The translations under genes were made by a program, and so were the position numbers. Below, one piece after another: positions 27,757 through 35,991 of a stretch of DNA of 51,312 nt (within the stretch, counting starts at the first letter, position 1; each line of letters starts with the position of its first letter). The stretch lies in assembly GCA_963611355.1 (NCBI GenBank), contig CAVDRM010000015.1, positions 1 through 51,312 of the forward strand. The letters are read 5' to 3'. This DNA comes from CAVDRM01 sp963611355 (lineage in GTDB: Bacteria; Bacillota; Clostridia; Christensenellales; Aristaeellaceae). The notes beneath the pieces were generated by a model, which saw only the letters and a program-made list of their open reading frames with translations, made no database searches and was not told the DNA's origin.

Positions 27757-28767
27757 TCACAAATCGATATATTTTTTGAATTCCGGCAGGATGCCGATGC
27801 CGTCCGGATAATGGGCGGCGAACTGCGGCACGGCGTGGCTGGGGAAGGAATTGCCTTCGATGAAGCGCGGGCCGTCCGCGGTGATGGCCACATCCCATGC
27901 CACAAACCGCACCTGCGGCACCTGATGCATGGCCTCCAGACAAAGCTTTTTGGCCTCTTCCCAATACGGTATGGTAAAGCCGACAATGGGCGTTCCGGTC
28001 ATGGGGTGCTTTTCAAACACATTGCCCGCTTTATCGGCGGCGACGGTCAGGAGCCTGCCCGTATCCAAATCAATCCTTGCCGCCATACCGCCGCAGTCCA
28101 CGTTATCCATGACCTTGCCGTTGCCGATGCGCAGGAAGGCGTAAACAATGCCCTCCTGTTTGTCGCCCAGCAGGGTGGCGATGCGGACGGTGTTGACGGA
28201 GGTCGGGCACATCCCGGCCATGTTGGGATGCTGCACGAGGAGCTCTTCCAAAATGGCATCGCCCATTGCGCGGATTTCCCGGCAGAAGGCGTCCGTGCGG
28301 CCGTCCCAGTGCGAGCGCTCGAACTTTACTATGCCTTGGCCGGACGAGCCTTCCAGCGGCTTATACAGCACTGCATCCAGCGGCTCCAAAAATTCCGCCA
28401 GCTTTTCCGCCGTCAGCGCATCGTCCGCCCGCAGCCATGCGCGGCCGATATGCTCGGCAAAGGTCGTATTGAACTCGGTTTTATCGTCAAAGAAATGCCA
28501 ATACGCCTTGTCGTTCATCCGCCGGACGATGCTGTTTGAAATGCCGCGGGTGATGACCGTGCTTTTCTGCCGGTCATTCAGCCGATACATCTCGGCAATC
28601 TTATAATCCATATAGCCCGCGTTGTACCTGAGGGCGCAGCGCAGCATATCGAACAGCAGCCAGATGCGGCTTTTGCCGGAACGCTCATGCAGGATTTTCG
28701 TGGTCGCCCACATTTTTTTAAAATCCATGCGCACCAGGCGCTTGAAAAAGAACGAAATGCGGCTCAT
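27757..28767 (-). CDS. Sugar-transfer-associated ATP-grasp protein
   Basis: 336 aa. The central and C-terminal part (about 80-330) has an ATP-grasp fold of the type found in polysaccharide loci: LYKPLEGSSGQGIVKFE, ILEELLVQHPNMAGMCPTSVNTVRIATLL, and the metal-binding end FVAWDVAITADGPRFIEGNSFPSHAVPQF. Enzymes of this fold ligate a carboxylate to an amine through an acyl phosphate; in sugar loci they may add amino acids or similar groups. The actual substrate is unknown. Start 28767 has AAGGAG 7 nt upstream; an upstream frame start at 28818 does not. It is 70 nt upstream of the peptidoglycan-binding protein gene, possibly one operon with the glycosyltransferase. Confidence 0.85.
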   Translation of the reverse strand: MSRISFFFKRLVRMDFKKMWATTKILHERSGKSRIWLLFDMLRCALRYNAGYMDYKIAEMYRLNDRQKSTVITRGISNSIVRRMNDKAYWHFFDDKTEFNTTFAEHIGRAWLRADDALTAEKLAEFLEPLDAVLYKPLEGSSGQGIVKFERSHWDGRTDAFCREIRAMGDAILEELLVQHPNMAGMCPTSVNTVRIATLLGDKQEGIVYAFLRIGNGKVMDNVDCGGMAARIDLDTGRLLTVAADKAGNVFEKHPMTGTPIVGFTIPYWEEAKKLCLEAMHQVPQVRFVAWDVAITADGPRFIEGNSFPSHAVPQFAAHYPDGIGILPEFKKYIDL

Positions 28768-28986
28768 GAACGGTCTCCTTGTCAGTGGATAGCGATGAGT
28801 GGTCAGTGGTTCGTTCAACAGTGTGAAGAGCGGAGTGAAGATAAGCCGTCAGCTTATATCGGCAGCACACAAAACTGCCCGCTTTGGCGCAGCCTTTTGC
28901 GTGTTGCTTTTGAGACGGAATGCGGGGAGGAGACTGTTTTCAAAACGGCCTTGCCCTGCAAAAATTTTCCGTAAGTCCCGTCCTTG

Positions 28987-30084
28987 TTACACATTAAACC
29001 TGAACAGCGTTACATCCCCGTCCTGCATGACGTAATCCTTACCCTCGGAGCGGATGAGACCCTTCTCACGGCAGGCGGTCATGCTGCCCAGCGCCTGGAG
29101 GGTCTCGAAGGGCACGATTTCGGCGCGGATAAAGCCGCGCTCAAAGTCGGTATGAATCTTACCTGCGGCCTGCGGCGCTTTCGTCCCGCTCACAATCGTC
29201 CATGCGCGGCACTCGTCCTCGCCCGCGGTCAGGAAGGAAATCAGCCCCAGCAGCTTGTAGCAGGCGGAAACAAGACGGTCAAGGCCGCTCTGCCCGATGC
29301 CCAGGTCATTTAAAAATTCCTGCTTTTCCTCGCCCTCCATCTGCGCAATCTCTTCTTCGATTTGCGCGGAAATGACCAGCACCTCCGCTTGCTCGGACTG
29401 CGCCGCCTGCTTGACGGCCTGCACAAACGGAATGCTGTCTTCGTCCTGCCCCAGCATATCCTCGGAAATGTTGGCGGCATAGATGACAGGCTTAGTGGTC
29501 AGGAGAAAATAATCCCGCAGCAGGGCGCGCTCCGCATCCGTCAGGGGAAAGGTGCGGGCAGGCTTTCCGCTTTCCAGATGCCCGTATAAACGGTGCGCCA
29601 GCTCCGCTTCCTCGGCGTACTTTTTTTCGCCCGTCTTGACCAGCTTCAGCGCCTTGTCCTCGCGCTTTTTCACGGTCTCCATATCGGCAAAAATCAATTC
29701 CAAATTGATGGTCTCCATGTCGCGGGTCGGGTTGACGGAGCCGTCCACATGAATGATGTTGTCGTCCTCAAAGCAGCGCACGACATGGACAATGGCATCG
29801 CATTCGCGGATATGGGAAAGGAACTTGTTGCCCAAGCCCTCGCCGCGGCTCGCGCCGCGCACCAGACCCGCAATATCCACAAATTCAATGGCAGCAGGCG
29901 TGACCTTCTTCGGGTGATACATTTCACCCAGCACATCAAGGCGCTTGTCAGGCACGGCGACCACGCCGGAGTTCGGCTCAATGGTGCAGAAGGGATAGTT
30001 CGCGGCCTGTGCGCCCGCATTCGTAATGGCATTGAACAGTGTGCTTTTGCCGACATTCGGCAGCCCCACGACACCTAATTTCAT
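28987..30084 (-). CDS. ychF: Redox-regulated ATPase YchF (OLA1/EngD family)
   Basis: 365 aa. An Obg-family P-loop protein that prefers ATP and binds ribosomes. G1 GLPNVGKSTLFNA, G3 DIAGLVRGASRGEGLGNKFL, and NISE in place of NKxD, the family change that alters nucleotide choice. A coiled-coil insert lies at about 130-200, and a TGS domain is at the C-terminus (AWTIVSGTKAPQAAGKIHTDFERGFIRAEIV, closing KDYVMQDGDVTLFRFNV). TAGGAG lies upstream of the ATG. Confidence 0.96.
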   Translation of the reverse strand: MKLGVVGLPNVGKSTLFNAITNAGAQAANYPFCTIEPNSGVVAVPDKRLDVLGEMYHPKKVTPAAIEFVDIAGLVRGASRGEGLGNKFLSHIRECDAIVHVVRCFEDDNIIHVDGSVNPTRDMETINLELIFADMETVKKREDKALKLVKTGEKKYAEEAELAHRLYGHLESGKPARTFPLTDAERALLRDYFLLTTKPVIYAANISEDMLGQDEDSIPFVQAVKQAAQSEQAEVLVISAQIEEEIAQMEGEEKQEFLNDLGIGQSGLDRLVSACYKLLGLISFLTAGEDECRAWTIVSGTKAPQAAGKIHTDFERGFIRAEIVPFETLQALGSMTACREKGLIRSEGKDYVMQDGDVTLFRFNV

Positions 30085-30139
30085 GGTTCTCTATCTCCTA
30101 CTTGTTTTTGTGCACAGCGGACAGCAGCTGGTGAAGACG

Positions 30140-30162
30140 GCACCGCATCCATGAGGCGGTGC
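30140..30162 (-). ncRNA. Hairpin in the ychF leader
   Basis: GCACCGC / GCGGTGC with a 9-nt loop, 55 nt before the ychF start. No T run follows. Its role is unknown. Confidence 0.3.
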
Positions 30163-30310
30163 GGCAAACGAAGAATGCTGCGCCGGATGCGATGGCTGAA
30201 AATCCAGGGGTTTTGGCCGTAAATGAAGATTTCGGCAAGAAAACCACGCGAAAGGCACAGCTTCCGCCGCTGTCGAATTGCGCGGCGATTCTTTGGATTG
30301 ACCTTGCCGT

Positions 30311-30348
30311 GTACCGTATGGCGTGCATCCGGACACGCATAACGGTAC
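30311..30348 (-). ncRNA. Long hairpin at the predicted 5' end of the ychF transcript
   Basis: GTACCGT pairs with ACGGTAC and the stem continues as ATGCGTG/CACGC-type pairs with a small internal mismatch, about 15 bp in all. It would begin within a few bases of the start predicted from TTGAGA-17-TACAAT (30384-30356). I know of no riboswitch class that matches. Confidence 0.35.
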
Positions 30349-30355
30349 ATGATGC

Positions 30356-30384
30356 ATTGTACCACAATCCGGACGTTTTCTCAA
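30356..30384 (-). promoter_or_regulatory. Candidate promoter of ychF
   Basis: TTGAGA (30384-30379), a 17-nt spacer and TACAAT (30361-30356). It is about 270 nt before the gene, so the leader would be long. Confidence 0.45.
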
Positions 30385-30448
30385 GGCTTCCGGCAGGCCA
30401 CGCAGCGATTTTGCGGAAAAAAGTATATTTTCAAAACAAGAGCCACGC

Positions 30449-30484
30449 CGTTAAAAAAGCCATGTCTTTTTTCGAAAGCATGGC
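30449..30484 (-). terminator. Terminator of the DUF1846 gene
   Basis: GCCATG-CTTT / AAAG-CATGGC stem with one bulged base, followed on minus by T6, about 80 nt after the stop at 30563. Confidence 0.7.
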
Positions 30485-30562
30485 CTTGTTCAGCGGTTTG
30501 AAGGGATAAAAAAACCCGTGGTGTTCCTTTCGAACAGACAGTTCTTTTCATCTGACTGGATT

Positions 30563-32044
30563 TTATTTGTGAAATAATTTATGCGTTTGATACTTGGGGT
30601 CGCACGAGACGTTCAGTCCGAGGCGGCGGAAGGTATTGTCGTCCACGGCGGGGAGGAAGACGGTGGAATGCAGCTCGCAGCCCTTGAGCAGCGGAAGCTG
30701 AGCCAAGGCGCGGGCGCTCAGCTCGTTGCCGGCTGCGCAGATGGACAGCGCCACAAGCACCTCATCCGAGTGCAGCCGCGGGTTGTGGTTGCCCAGATAT
30801 TTGCATTTGAGCTCCTGCACAGGGCCGATGACGGTCGGGGAGATAAGGTGAATGTTGTCGTCAATACAGCCCAGCGCCTTGACCGCGTTCAGCGTAACGG
30901 CGGCGGAAGGGCCGAGGAGGTCGCTGGTTTTGCCGGTGACGATTTGCCCGTCCGGGAGCTGAATGGCCAGCGCCGGCGCACCCGTTTCCTCGGCGCGGCG
31001 GCGGGCGGCGGCAATCACGGGGCGCTCATCCGTCGTGATGGAAAGCTGCTGCATCAGGAGCTTGATTTTTTCGCTCTCCTCGCGGGCGGCGTGACCCTCC
31101 ATGAAAGCGCATTGCGCCTTAAAATAGCGGCGCAGGATTTCCTGACGGGCGGCGGCGCGGCACACGGCGTCATCCGTGATGCAGAAGCCTGCCATGTTCA
31201 CGCCCATGTCCGTGGGCGATTGATAGGGAGATTCGCCCCAAACATGCTCAAACAGGGTATTCAGCACGGGGAAAATTTCAATATCTCGGTTGTAATTAAC
31301 GGTGGTTTTCCCATAGGTCTCCAGATGGAAGGGGTCAATCATGTTGACGTCTGACAGGTCAGCGGTCGCCGCCTCATACGCCACATTCACGGGGTGCTTG
31401 AGCGGCAGATTCCAGACGGGGAAGGTCTCAAACTTCGCATAGCCCGCCTTGATGCCGCGCCGGTTTTCCTGATAAAGCTGGCTTAAACAGGTGGCCATCT
31501 TGCCGCTGCCGGGGCCCGGCGCGGTCACTAACACGAGCGGGCGGGTCGTTTCAATGTATTCATTGCGGCCAAAGCCGGAATCGCTGACGATGTGGTCCAC
31601 GTCAAATGGATAGCCCTCGATGCTGAAATGGCGGTAGACGGGGATATTCAGCGTCTTCAGGCGGTTTTCAAACGCCACGGCCGCATGCTGTTCCGCAAAG
31701 CGCGTCAGCACCACGGAGCCTACATACAGCCCGATGCCGCGGAAGGCATCAATCAGCCGCAGCACATCGGCGTCATAGGTGATGCCCAAGTCGCCGCGTA
31801 CCTTGCTCTTTTCGATGTCATCGGCGTTGATGACGATAATGATTTCCGCCTGCTCCTTGAGCTTCAAAAACATCTGCACCTTGCTGTCCGGCCGGAAGCC
31901 CGGCAGCACCCGCGAGGCGTGATAATCGTCAAACAGCTTGCCGCCCAGCTCCAAATACAGCTTCCCGCCGAAGCGCTGAATGCGCTCCAAAATATGCTCG
32001 GACTGCATTTGCGTGTACTTTTCATGGTCAAACCCAATCGCCAT
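30563..32044 (-). CDS. DUF1846 family protein
   Basis: 493 aa, the usual size for this family, which is common in Firmicutes and has no agreed function. Recognisable are the start MAIGFDHEKYTQMQSEHILERIQRFGGKLYLELGGKLFDDYHASRVLPGF, the P-loop-like GPGSGK at 177-182, and the region MIDPFHLETYGKTTVNYNRDIEIFP. Probably cytoplasmic. Start 32044 gives the family N-terminus and has GGAG and AAAGG upstream; the 52 extra residues to 32200 are not like the family. It stands divergent to the alaS T-box. Confidence 0.9.
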   Translation of the reverse strand: MAIGFDHEKYTQMQSEHILERIQRFGGKLYLELGGKLFDDYHASRVLPGFRPDSKVQMFLKLKEQAEIIIVINADDIEKSKVRGDLGITYDADVLRLIDAFRGIGLYVGSVVLTRFAEQHAAVAFENRLKTLNIPVYRHFSIEGYPFDVDHIVSDSGFGRNEYIETTRPLVLVTAPGPGSGKMATCLSQLYQENRRGIKAGYAKFETFPVWNLPLKHPVNVAYEAATADLSDVNMIDPFHLETYGKTTVNYNRDIEIFPVLNTLFEHVWGESPYQSPTDMGVNMAGFCITDDAVCRAAARQEILRRYFKAQCAFMEGHAAREESEKIKLLMQQLSITTDERPVIAAARRRAEETGAPALAIQLPDGQIVTGKTSDLLGPSAAVTLNAVKALGCIDDNIHLISPTVIGPVQELKCKYLGNHNPRLHSDEVLVALSICAAGNELSARALAQLPLLKGCELHSTVFLPAVDDNTFRRLGLNVSCDPKYQTHKLFHK

Positions 32045-32111
32045 AAGCCTTTCTCGCTCCTGTCCTGCGTCAGTCAAAAAACATAACCGGCAAAAACATA
32101 CCCAATATATC

Positions 32112-32140
32112 ATTTTATCACACTTCCGCTCTTTCGCCAA
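32112..32140 (-). promoter_or_regulatory. Candidate promoter of the DUF1846 gene
   Basis: TTGGCG (32140-32135), a 17-nt spacer and TAAAAT (32117-32112) on minus. Confidence 0.45.
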
Positions 32141-32207
32141 GAGAAATTTTGAGAATTTTGTGGGGGGGGCAATCGATGCGGATTTTTGAAAACGACGCAT
32201 CCGAATC

Positions 32208-32236
32208 TTGACATTTTTTTCCTCGGCTGTTATACT
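32208..32236 (+). promoter_or_regulatory. Promoter of the alaS T-box transcript
   Basis: TTGACA (32208-32213), an exact 17-nt spacer and TATACT (32231-32236). Transcription would begin near 32243, just before stem I of the T-box. Confidence 0.8.
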
Positions 32237-32244
32237 GATACGCG

Positions 32245-32491
32245 AATTTCATAAGGCTTAGACGCAGAAAAGTACCCCGCAGATGCGGAAAAAAGCGAGC
32301 CGGAGGTGGTGCGAGTCCGGCGTTCGGCAGACGGGGGAAGGCCACTGCGGAGCCATCCGCCGGACAGAAAAGGCGGGTCGGCGGCGTCCGTTATCCGCCT
32401 TGAGGGGGCGCGTTCCGCGCCAATCGAAGTGGTACCGCGAATGATGGTGTGTCTGTTCGTCTTCGAACGAAAGGACGCACCATATTTTTTT
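32245..32491 (+). promoter_or_regulatory. T-box riboswitch, alanine specifier
   Basis: The leader senses uncharged tRNA-Ala. In stem I I see the AGTA motif (about 32281) and the distal AGCGAG / GGTGGTGCGAG loops (32297-32320). The specifier loop is GGAGCCAT, with codon GCC (Ala) at 32352-32354. The T-box sequence AAGTGGTACCGCG is at 32427-32439; its TGGT would pair with the ACCA end of tRNA-Ala. The terminator stem is 32444-32483 with T7 at 32485-32491. High uncharged tRNA-Ala would favour the antiterminator and allow alaS expression. Confidence 0.93.
32444..32491 (+). terminator. T-box-controlled terminator
   Basis: An 11-bp outer stem (ATGGTGTGTCT / GGACGCACCAT with two G-T pairs), an inner GTTCG / CGAAC stem, then T7. 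It ends transcription about 110 nt before alaS unless tRNA binding forms the antiterminator. Confidence 0.88.
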
Positions 32492-32601
32492 ATTCCCGCG
32501 TCTGTGAGACGGCATGATGCGGCGTGCGCCTTGCAAAGGGCAGGCCTTTCGCGCCACGCATGACGCGGCCGACACTCAACTGTTCAAGGAGAGAATGAAT
32601 T

Positions 32602-34575
32602 ATGAAAAACATGACTGCCGCCCAGCTTCGCGCCATGTTCCTGAGGTTCTTTCAGGATAAGGGGCATCGGCTGATTCCCTCGGCCTCCGTCATTCCGGAG
32701 AATGACCCGACCGTGCTGTTCACCACCGCCGGCATGCATCCGCTTGTCCCCTATCTGATGGGGCAGAAGCATCCGATGGGCACGCGCCTGACCGACGTGC
32801 AGAAGTGCATCCGCACCGGCGACATTGACGAGGTTGGGGACATGAGCCACCTGACCTTCTTTGAAATGCTGGGCAACTGGAGCCTCGGCGATTATTTCAA
32901 AAAGGAAATGATTCCGTGGAGCTGGGAATTTTTAACTGATTCAAAATATTTGGGCTTGGACAAGGACAAGCTGGCGTTCACCGTTTTTGCGGGCGATGAC
33001 GACTGCCCCCGCGACGAGGAGGCAGCCGATTTGTGGCGCTCCTGCGGCGTTCGGGACGACCACCTATTCTATCTGCCCAAGGAGCATAACTGGTGGGGGC
33101 CTGCCGGTGTGACCGGTCCGTGCGGCCCCGATACGGAAATGTTCATGATTGTGAAGGAGCCCTGCGGCCCCGACTGCTCTCCTGCCTGCCACTGCGGTGC
33201 ATATCTGGAGATTTGGAACGATGTGTTCATGCAGTACAACAAGCAGGCGGACGGCACATTTATCCCGCTTACCCAGAAGAATGTGGACACGGGCATGGGC
33301 CTGGAGCGCACTATCTGCGTGCTGACGGGCAAGAAGAGCGTCTATGAGACGGATCTGTTTGAAAATATTCTGGCGAAAATCGGCGAGCTGTCCGGCAAGG
33401 CCTACGGCACTGACGAGCGCACCACCCGCGCCTTCCGCATCGTGGCCGACCATATGCGCACCTCGACCTTTATTCTGGGCGACCCGCGTGCCGTCACCCC
33501 GTCCAATGTGGATCAGGGCTATATCCTCCGCCGCCTGATTCGCCGCGCCGTGCGCTTCGGCATGGAGCTGGGACTGGAGGCCGGCTTTACGCAGGAGATA
33601 GCCAAGGTCATCATCGGCCAGTACAAGGACGTTTATCCCGAATTGGCGGAAAACCGCGACTTCGTGCTGGAGCAGCTCCGTCTGGAGGAGGAACGCTTTG
33701 CCCGCACCCTGCGTCAGGGCGAAAAGGAATTTGACAAAATTCTGAACAATGTGCAGAATACCCGCGCCCTGCTTGAAGAAATTCTGTCCGCTGAGAACCC
33801 CGCCGCCCGCGCCGCCGAAAATGCCGATCAAAAGCGCCTGCGCCCCTCGCCCGACATGATGCCCATCATCGAGGCGGCAAGAAAGGGCGATTCCGAGGCT
33901 GTCTGCGCCGCAGTCAAGGCGCGTATGGAAACGCTGGAGACCTTGGACGGCCGCAGCGCCTTCAAGCTCTACGACACCTACGGCTTCCCCATTGAAATGA
34001 CCATCGAGCTGGCGGGCGAGAAGGGGCTCAGGGTGGACAAGGCGGACTTTGACGCCCGTTTCAAACAGCACCAGGAGACCAGTCACGCGGGCGCCGAGCA
34101 GCGCTTCAAGGGCGGTCTGGCGGATGCCAGCGAGCAGACCGCGTGTCTGCACACCGCGACCCACCTTCTGCAGGGCGCTTTGCGCCGCATTTTAGGCGAT
34201 GAGGTGCATCAGAAGGGCTCAAACATCACTGCCGAACGTCTCCGCTTTGACTTTACCTTCGGCCGCAAGGTCACGCCGGAGGAACTGAAGCAGGTCGAGA
34301 ATATCGTCAATGAGGCGATTCAGGCGAAAATCCCCGTCGTTAAGGAAGAAATGACCGTGCCGGAGGCCAAGGCCCAGGGCGCAATGGGGCTGTTTGAAAG
34401 CAAGTACGGCGATAAGGTGTCCGTCTATACGATGGGCGGCTATTCCAAGGAAATCTGCGGCGGTCCGCACGCGCAGAACACGGGCGACCTGATTTCGTTC
34501 AAAATTCAGAAGGAGGAATCCTCCTCGGCTGGCGTCCGCCGCATTAAGGCGATAATCGGAAGAAAAGCCGAATAA
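32602..34575 (+). CDS. alaS: Alanine--tRNA ligase, short form without beta-barrel motif or C-Ala
   Basis: 657 aa; the usual bacterial enzyme is about 870-880. The aminoacylation core is complete (TTAGMHPLVPYLMGQ, GDMSHLTFFEMLGNWSLGDYFKKE at 79-102, GPCGPDTE, NVDTGMGLER, RRLIRRAVRFG). Between 382 and 449 there is an extra, partly charged segment before GRSAFKLYDTYGFP (450-463). Only about 54 residues separate that motif from the editing HTATH (517-521), so the beta-barrel with its FYAESGGQ-type motif is missing. The second editing motif is CGGPH at 619-623. The chain ends soon after at 657, so the whole C-Ala/DHHA1 tail is absent. The T-box with alanine specifier argues it is the working enzyme. 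Confidence 0.93.
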   Translation: MKNMTAAQLRAMFLRFFQDKGHRLIPSASVIPENDPTVLFTTAGMHPLVPYLMGQKHPMGTRLTDVQKCIRTGDIDEVGDMSHLTFFEMLGNWSLGDYFKKEMIPWSWEFLTDSKYLGLDKDKLAFTVFAGDDDCPRDEEAADLWRSCGVRDDHLFYLPKEHNWWGPAGVTGPCGPDTEMFMIVKEPCGPDCSPACHCGAYLEIWNDVFMQYNKQADGTFIPLTQKNVDTGMGLERTICVLTGKKSVYETDLFENILAKIGELSGKAYGTDERTTRAFRIVADHMRTSTFILGDPRAVTPSNVDQGYILRRLIRRAVRFGMELGLEAGFTQEIAKVIIGQYKDVYPELAENRDFVLEQLRLEEERFARTLRQGEKEFDKILNNVQNTRALLEEILSAENPAARAAENADQKRLRPSPDMMPIIEAARKGDSEAVCAAVKARMETLETLDGRSAFKLYDTYGFPIEMTIELAGEKGLRVDKADFDARFKQHQETSHAGAEQRFKGGLADASEQTACLHTATHLLQGALRRILGDEVHQKGSNITAERLRFDFTFGRKVTPEELKQVENIVNEAIQAKIPVVKEEMTVPEAKAQGAMGLFESKYGDKVSVYTMGGYSKEICGGPHAQNTGDLISFKIQKEESSSAGVRRIKAIIGRKAE

Positions 34576-34706
34576 CATTCTTTTCTCTGCTGAACCATAG
34601 CCGTTTCGGGCAGCTTTTCCGCTCCGGTCAGCTTTGCCGAAAGCGAACGATTCACCCCGCATTTCAGCTGTATTTTCGATATCAAACGGTATAAGCAATA
34701 AAAAAC

Positions 34707-34743
34707 ACCGGCTTGTAGGAAGTGCATCCTATGAGCCGGTTTT
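34707..34743. terminator. Bidirectional terminator between alaS and the ribbon-helix-helix gene
   Basis: ACCGGCT-TG-TAGGA / TCCTA-TG-AGCCGGT, with T4 on plus and T6 after one base on minus. It sits 14 nt past the ribbon-helix-helix stop and about 130 nt past alaS. Confidence 0.8.
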
Positions 34744-34756
34744 GATGACAAATTGC

Positions 34757-34948
34757 TTAATGGTCATCCACAACGGAAACATCCTTCAGCGCTTCCTCCA
34801 GCAGCAGGTTAATCAATTCGTTTCTGGAGCGATTGGCTTGCTTTGATAATTCATCGAGCTTAGCGAGAGTTTCTTCGCAGATGCGCACGGAAATCACGCG
34901 ATGTCCATCCTCGCCCTTCTTTTTCGTAATCAAGATCTCCCGCTTCAT
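34757..34948 (-). CDS. Ribbon-helix-helix (Arc/CopG-like) protein
   Basis: 63 aa. A basic N-terminus (MKREILITKKKGEDG) leads into the RHH unit: strand HRVISVRI, helix CEETLAKLDELSKQ, turn ANRSRNE and helix LINLLLEEALKDV. Such proteins bind DNA as dimers and often repress their own promoter or serve as antitoxins. No toxin-like gene is next to it, so I give no toxin-antitoxin call. Start 34948 has GAGGTG 8 nt upstream; MKYC at 34972 lacks one. Confidence 0.8.
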   Translation of the reverse strand: MKREILITKKKGEDGHRVISVRICEETLAKLDELSKQANRSRNELINLLLEEALKDVSVVDDH

Positions 34949-34972
34949 GCCCGTCACCTCACAGTATTTCAA

Positions 34973-35108
34973 ATTGTTTTTAATTATATGTTGACATTAC
35001 AATAAATATATAGTACAAACAATACGAATATAATACATATTCTATTTGTATTGTTTTATGAATATGTAATAAAAAACAACGAAATGAACAAAGGGGGAAA
35101 ACTACACC
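34973..35108. promoter_or_regulatory. AT-rich divergent promoter region
   Basis: A markedly AT-rich 136 nt between the divergent ribbon-helix-helix and zinc-ribbon genes. On plus there is TTGACA at 34991-34996, with TACAAA 17 nt on; TATAAT also occurs on both strands. Exact promoters are not certain. Confidence 0.4.
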
Positions 35109-35930
35109 ATGAAGAAAATGCTTGCCGTCATACTGCTGCTGATGTTTGCCGTGATGTCCGTTGCATGTGCAGCGGAGGATTGGACGTGTCCGTCCTGCGA
35201 TGCAAAGGCAACGGGCAAATTCTGCTCGAATTGCGGTCAGGCGAAGCCGGATGAAAACGCCGATGCGAAAAACGGCATCACACTGAAGCTCAGCATCACC
35301 TTTTCGGAAAATTTAATTTTTTCAACCTACGATGTGGATATGTACATTGACGACACTTTGGTCGCCTCGATGGACCACGGCGAGGACGTGGAAACGAGTC
35401 TCAAAGTCGAAAAAGGCAAGCATTTAATCCTCTTCCAAAAAAAGGGCGATGCTTCTGTTCGCGGTACGGCGATGGTGAATGTGGAAGAGGAGACCTTCTT
35501 TGAATGTACCATCTATGCGCATGCTGATGAAATCTCCGTCAAAAAGGAGAACACAAACGGCGCTGTTTCGTCCGAGGAAGAGAAAACTGTCTCCAAGGAG
35601 CAGTATATCAGCGCGTGCAAGAGCATCAAATATGCTGAAATCGAGCGCAATCCCGATACTTACGAGGGAGAGCTCATCAAGGTCAGCGGAAAAGTGACCT
35701 ATGTTTCCGAAAGCTGGCTCAATGAAAACTCCATCACCCTTCGTATTAAAGATTCAAACGGCGACACATGGTATGGAACATACGAGCGTCCCAAAGGCTC
35801 CATGCGTATTTTAGAGGATGATCGCGTCACCCTGTACGGAAGCTGTAACGGCGTAGAGACCTATATCGGCGATTGGGCGCAGTCATATACCGTTCCTGCC
35901 ATCGAAATCAAATATTTTGATTTGAAATAA
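35109..35930 (+). CDS. Exported zinc-ribbon protein with a C-terminal OB-like region
   Basis: 273 aa. A signal peptide (MKKMLAVILLLMFAVMSVACA) is followed directly by a four-cysteine zinc ribbon, C27-x2-C30 and C39-x2-C42 (TCPSCDAKATGKFCSNCG). A beta-rich domain (about 55-140, LKLSITFSENLIFSTYDVDMYIDDTLVASM) follows, then a linker, then a C-terminal region (195-273) of the tRNA_anti-like/OB type (YEGELIKVSGKVTYVSES...SITLRIKDSNGDTWYGTYE...DDRVTLYGSCNGVETY). A zinc ribbon outside the membrane is unusual; it may stay membrane-bound if the signal is not cut. Function unknown. Confidence 0.78.
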   Translation: MKKMLAVILLLMFAVMSVACAAEDWTCPSCDAKATGKFCSNCGQAKPDENADAKNGITLKLSITFSENLIFSTYDVDMYIDDTLVASMDHGEDVETSLKVEKGKHLILFQKKGDASVRGTAMVNVEEETFFECTIYAHADEISVKKENTNGAVSSEEEKTVSKEQYISACKSIKYAEIERNPDTYEGELIKVSGKVTYVSESWLNENSITLRIKDSNGDTWYGTYERPKGSMRILEDDRVTLYGSCNGVETYIGDWAQSYTVPAIEIKYFDLK

Positions 35931-35945
35931 ACAACAGGAAAAAGT

Positions 35946-35976
35946 AAAAGGCGAAGGAACAATCCTCCGCCTTTTT
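35946..35976. terminator. Bidirectional terminator
   Basis: AAAAGGCG-A-AGGA / TCCT-C-CGCCTTTT with T5 on plus, 16 nt after the zinc-ribbon gene. It also serves the convergent flavin reductase gene. Confidence 0.75.
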
Positions 35977-35991
35977 ATATGTTCAACAAAA

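Larger units (their letters stand above)
30085..30562. other. Intergenic stretch with ychF leader and a terminator
   Basis: 478 nt without a gene. It holds a candidate ychF promoter (30356-30384), two hairpins in what would be a leader of about 265 nt (30311-30348 and 30140-30162), and the terminator of the DUF1846 gene. The open frames here in both directions have no ribosome-binding sites or recognisable proteins. Confidence 0.5.

Noticed and set aside
28768..28986. Small hairpin ATAAGC-GTC-type and short repeats before the ATP-grasp gene
   Set aside because: The stems are short, have no T run and match no known RNA; too weak to list as a feature.
34757..35930. Ribbon-helix-helix plus neighbour as a toxin-antitoxin pair
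   Set aside because: The neighbour is an exported zinc-ribbon protein, divergently transcribed behind its own AT-rich promoter region; no toxin fold is seen.
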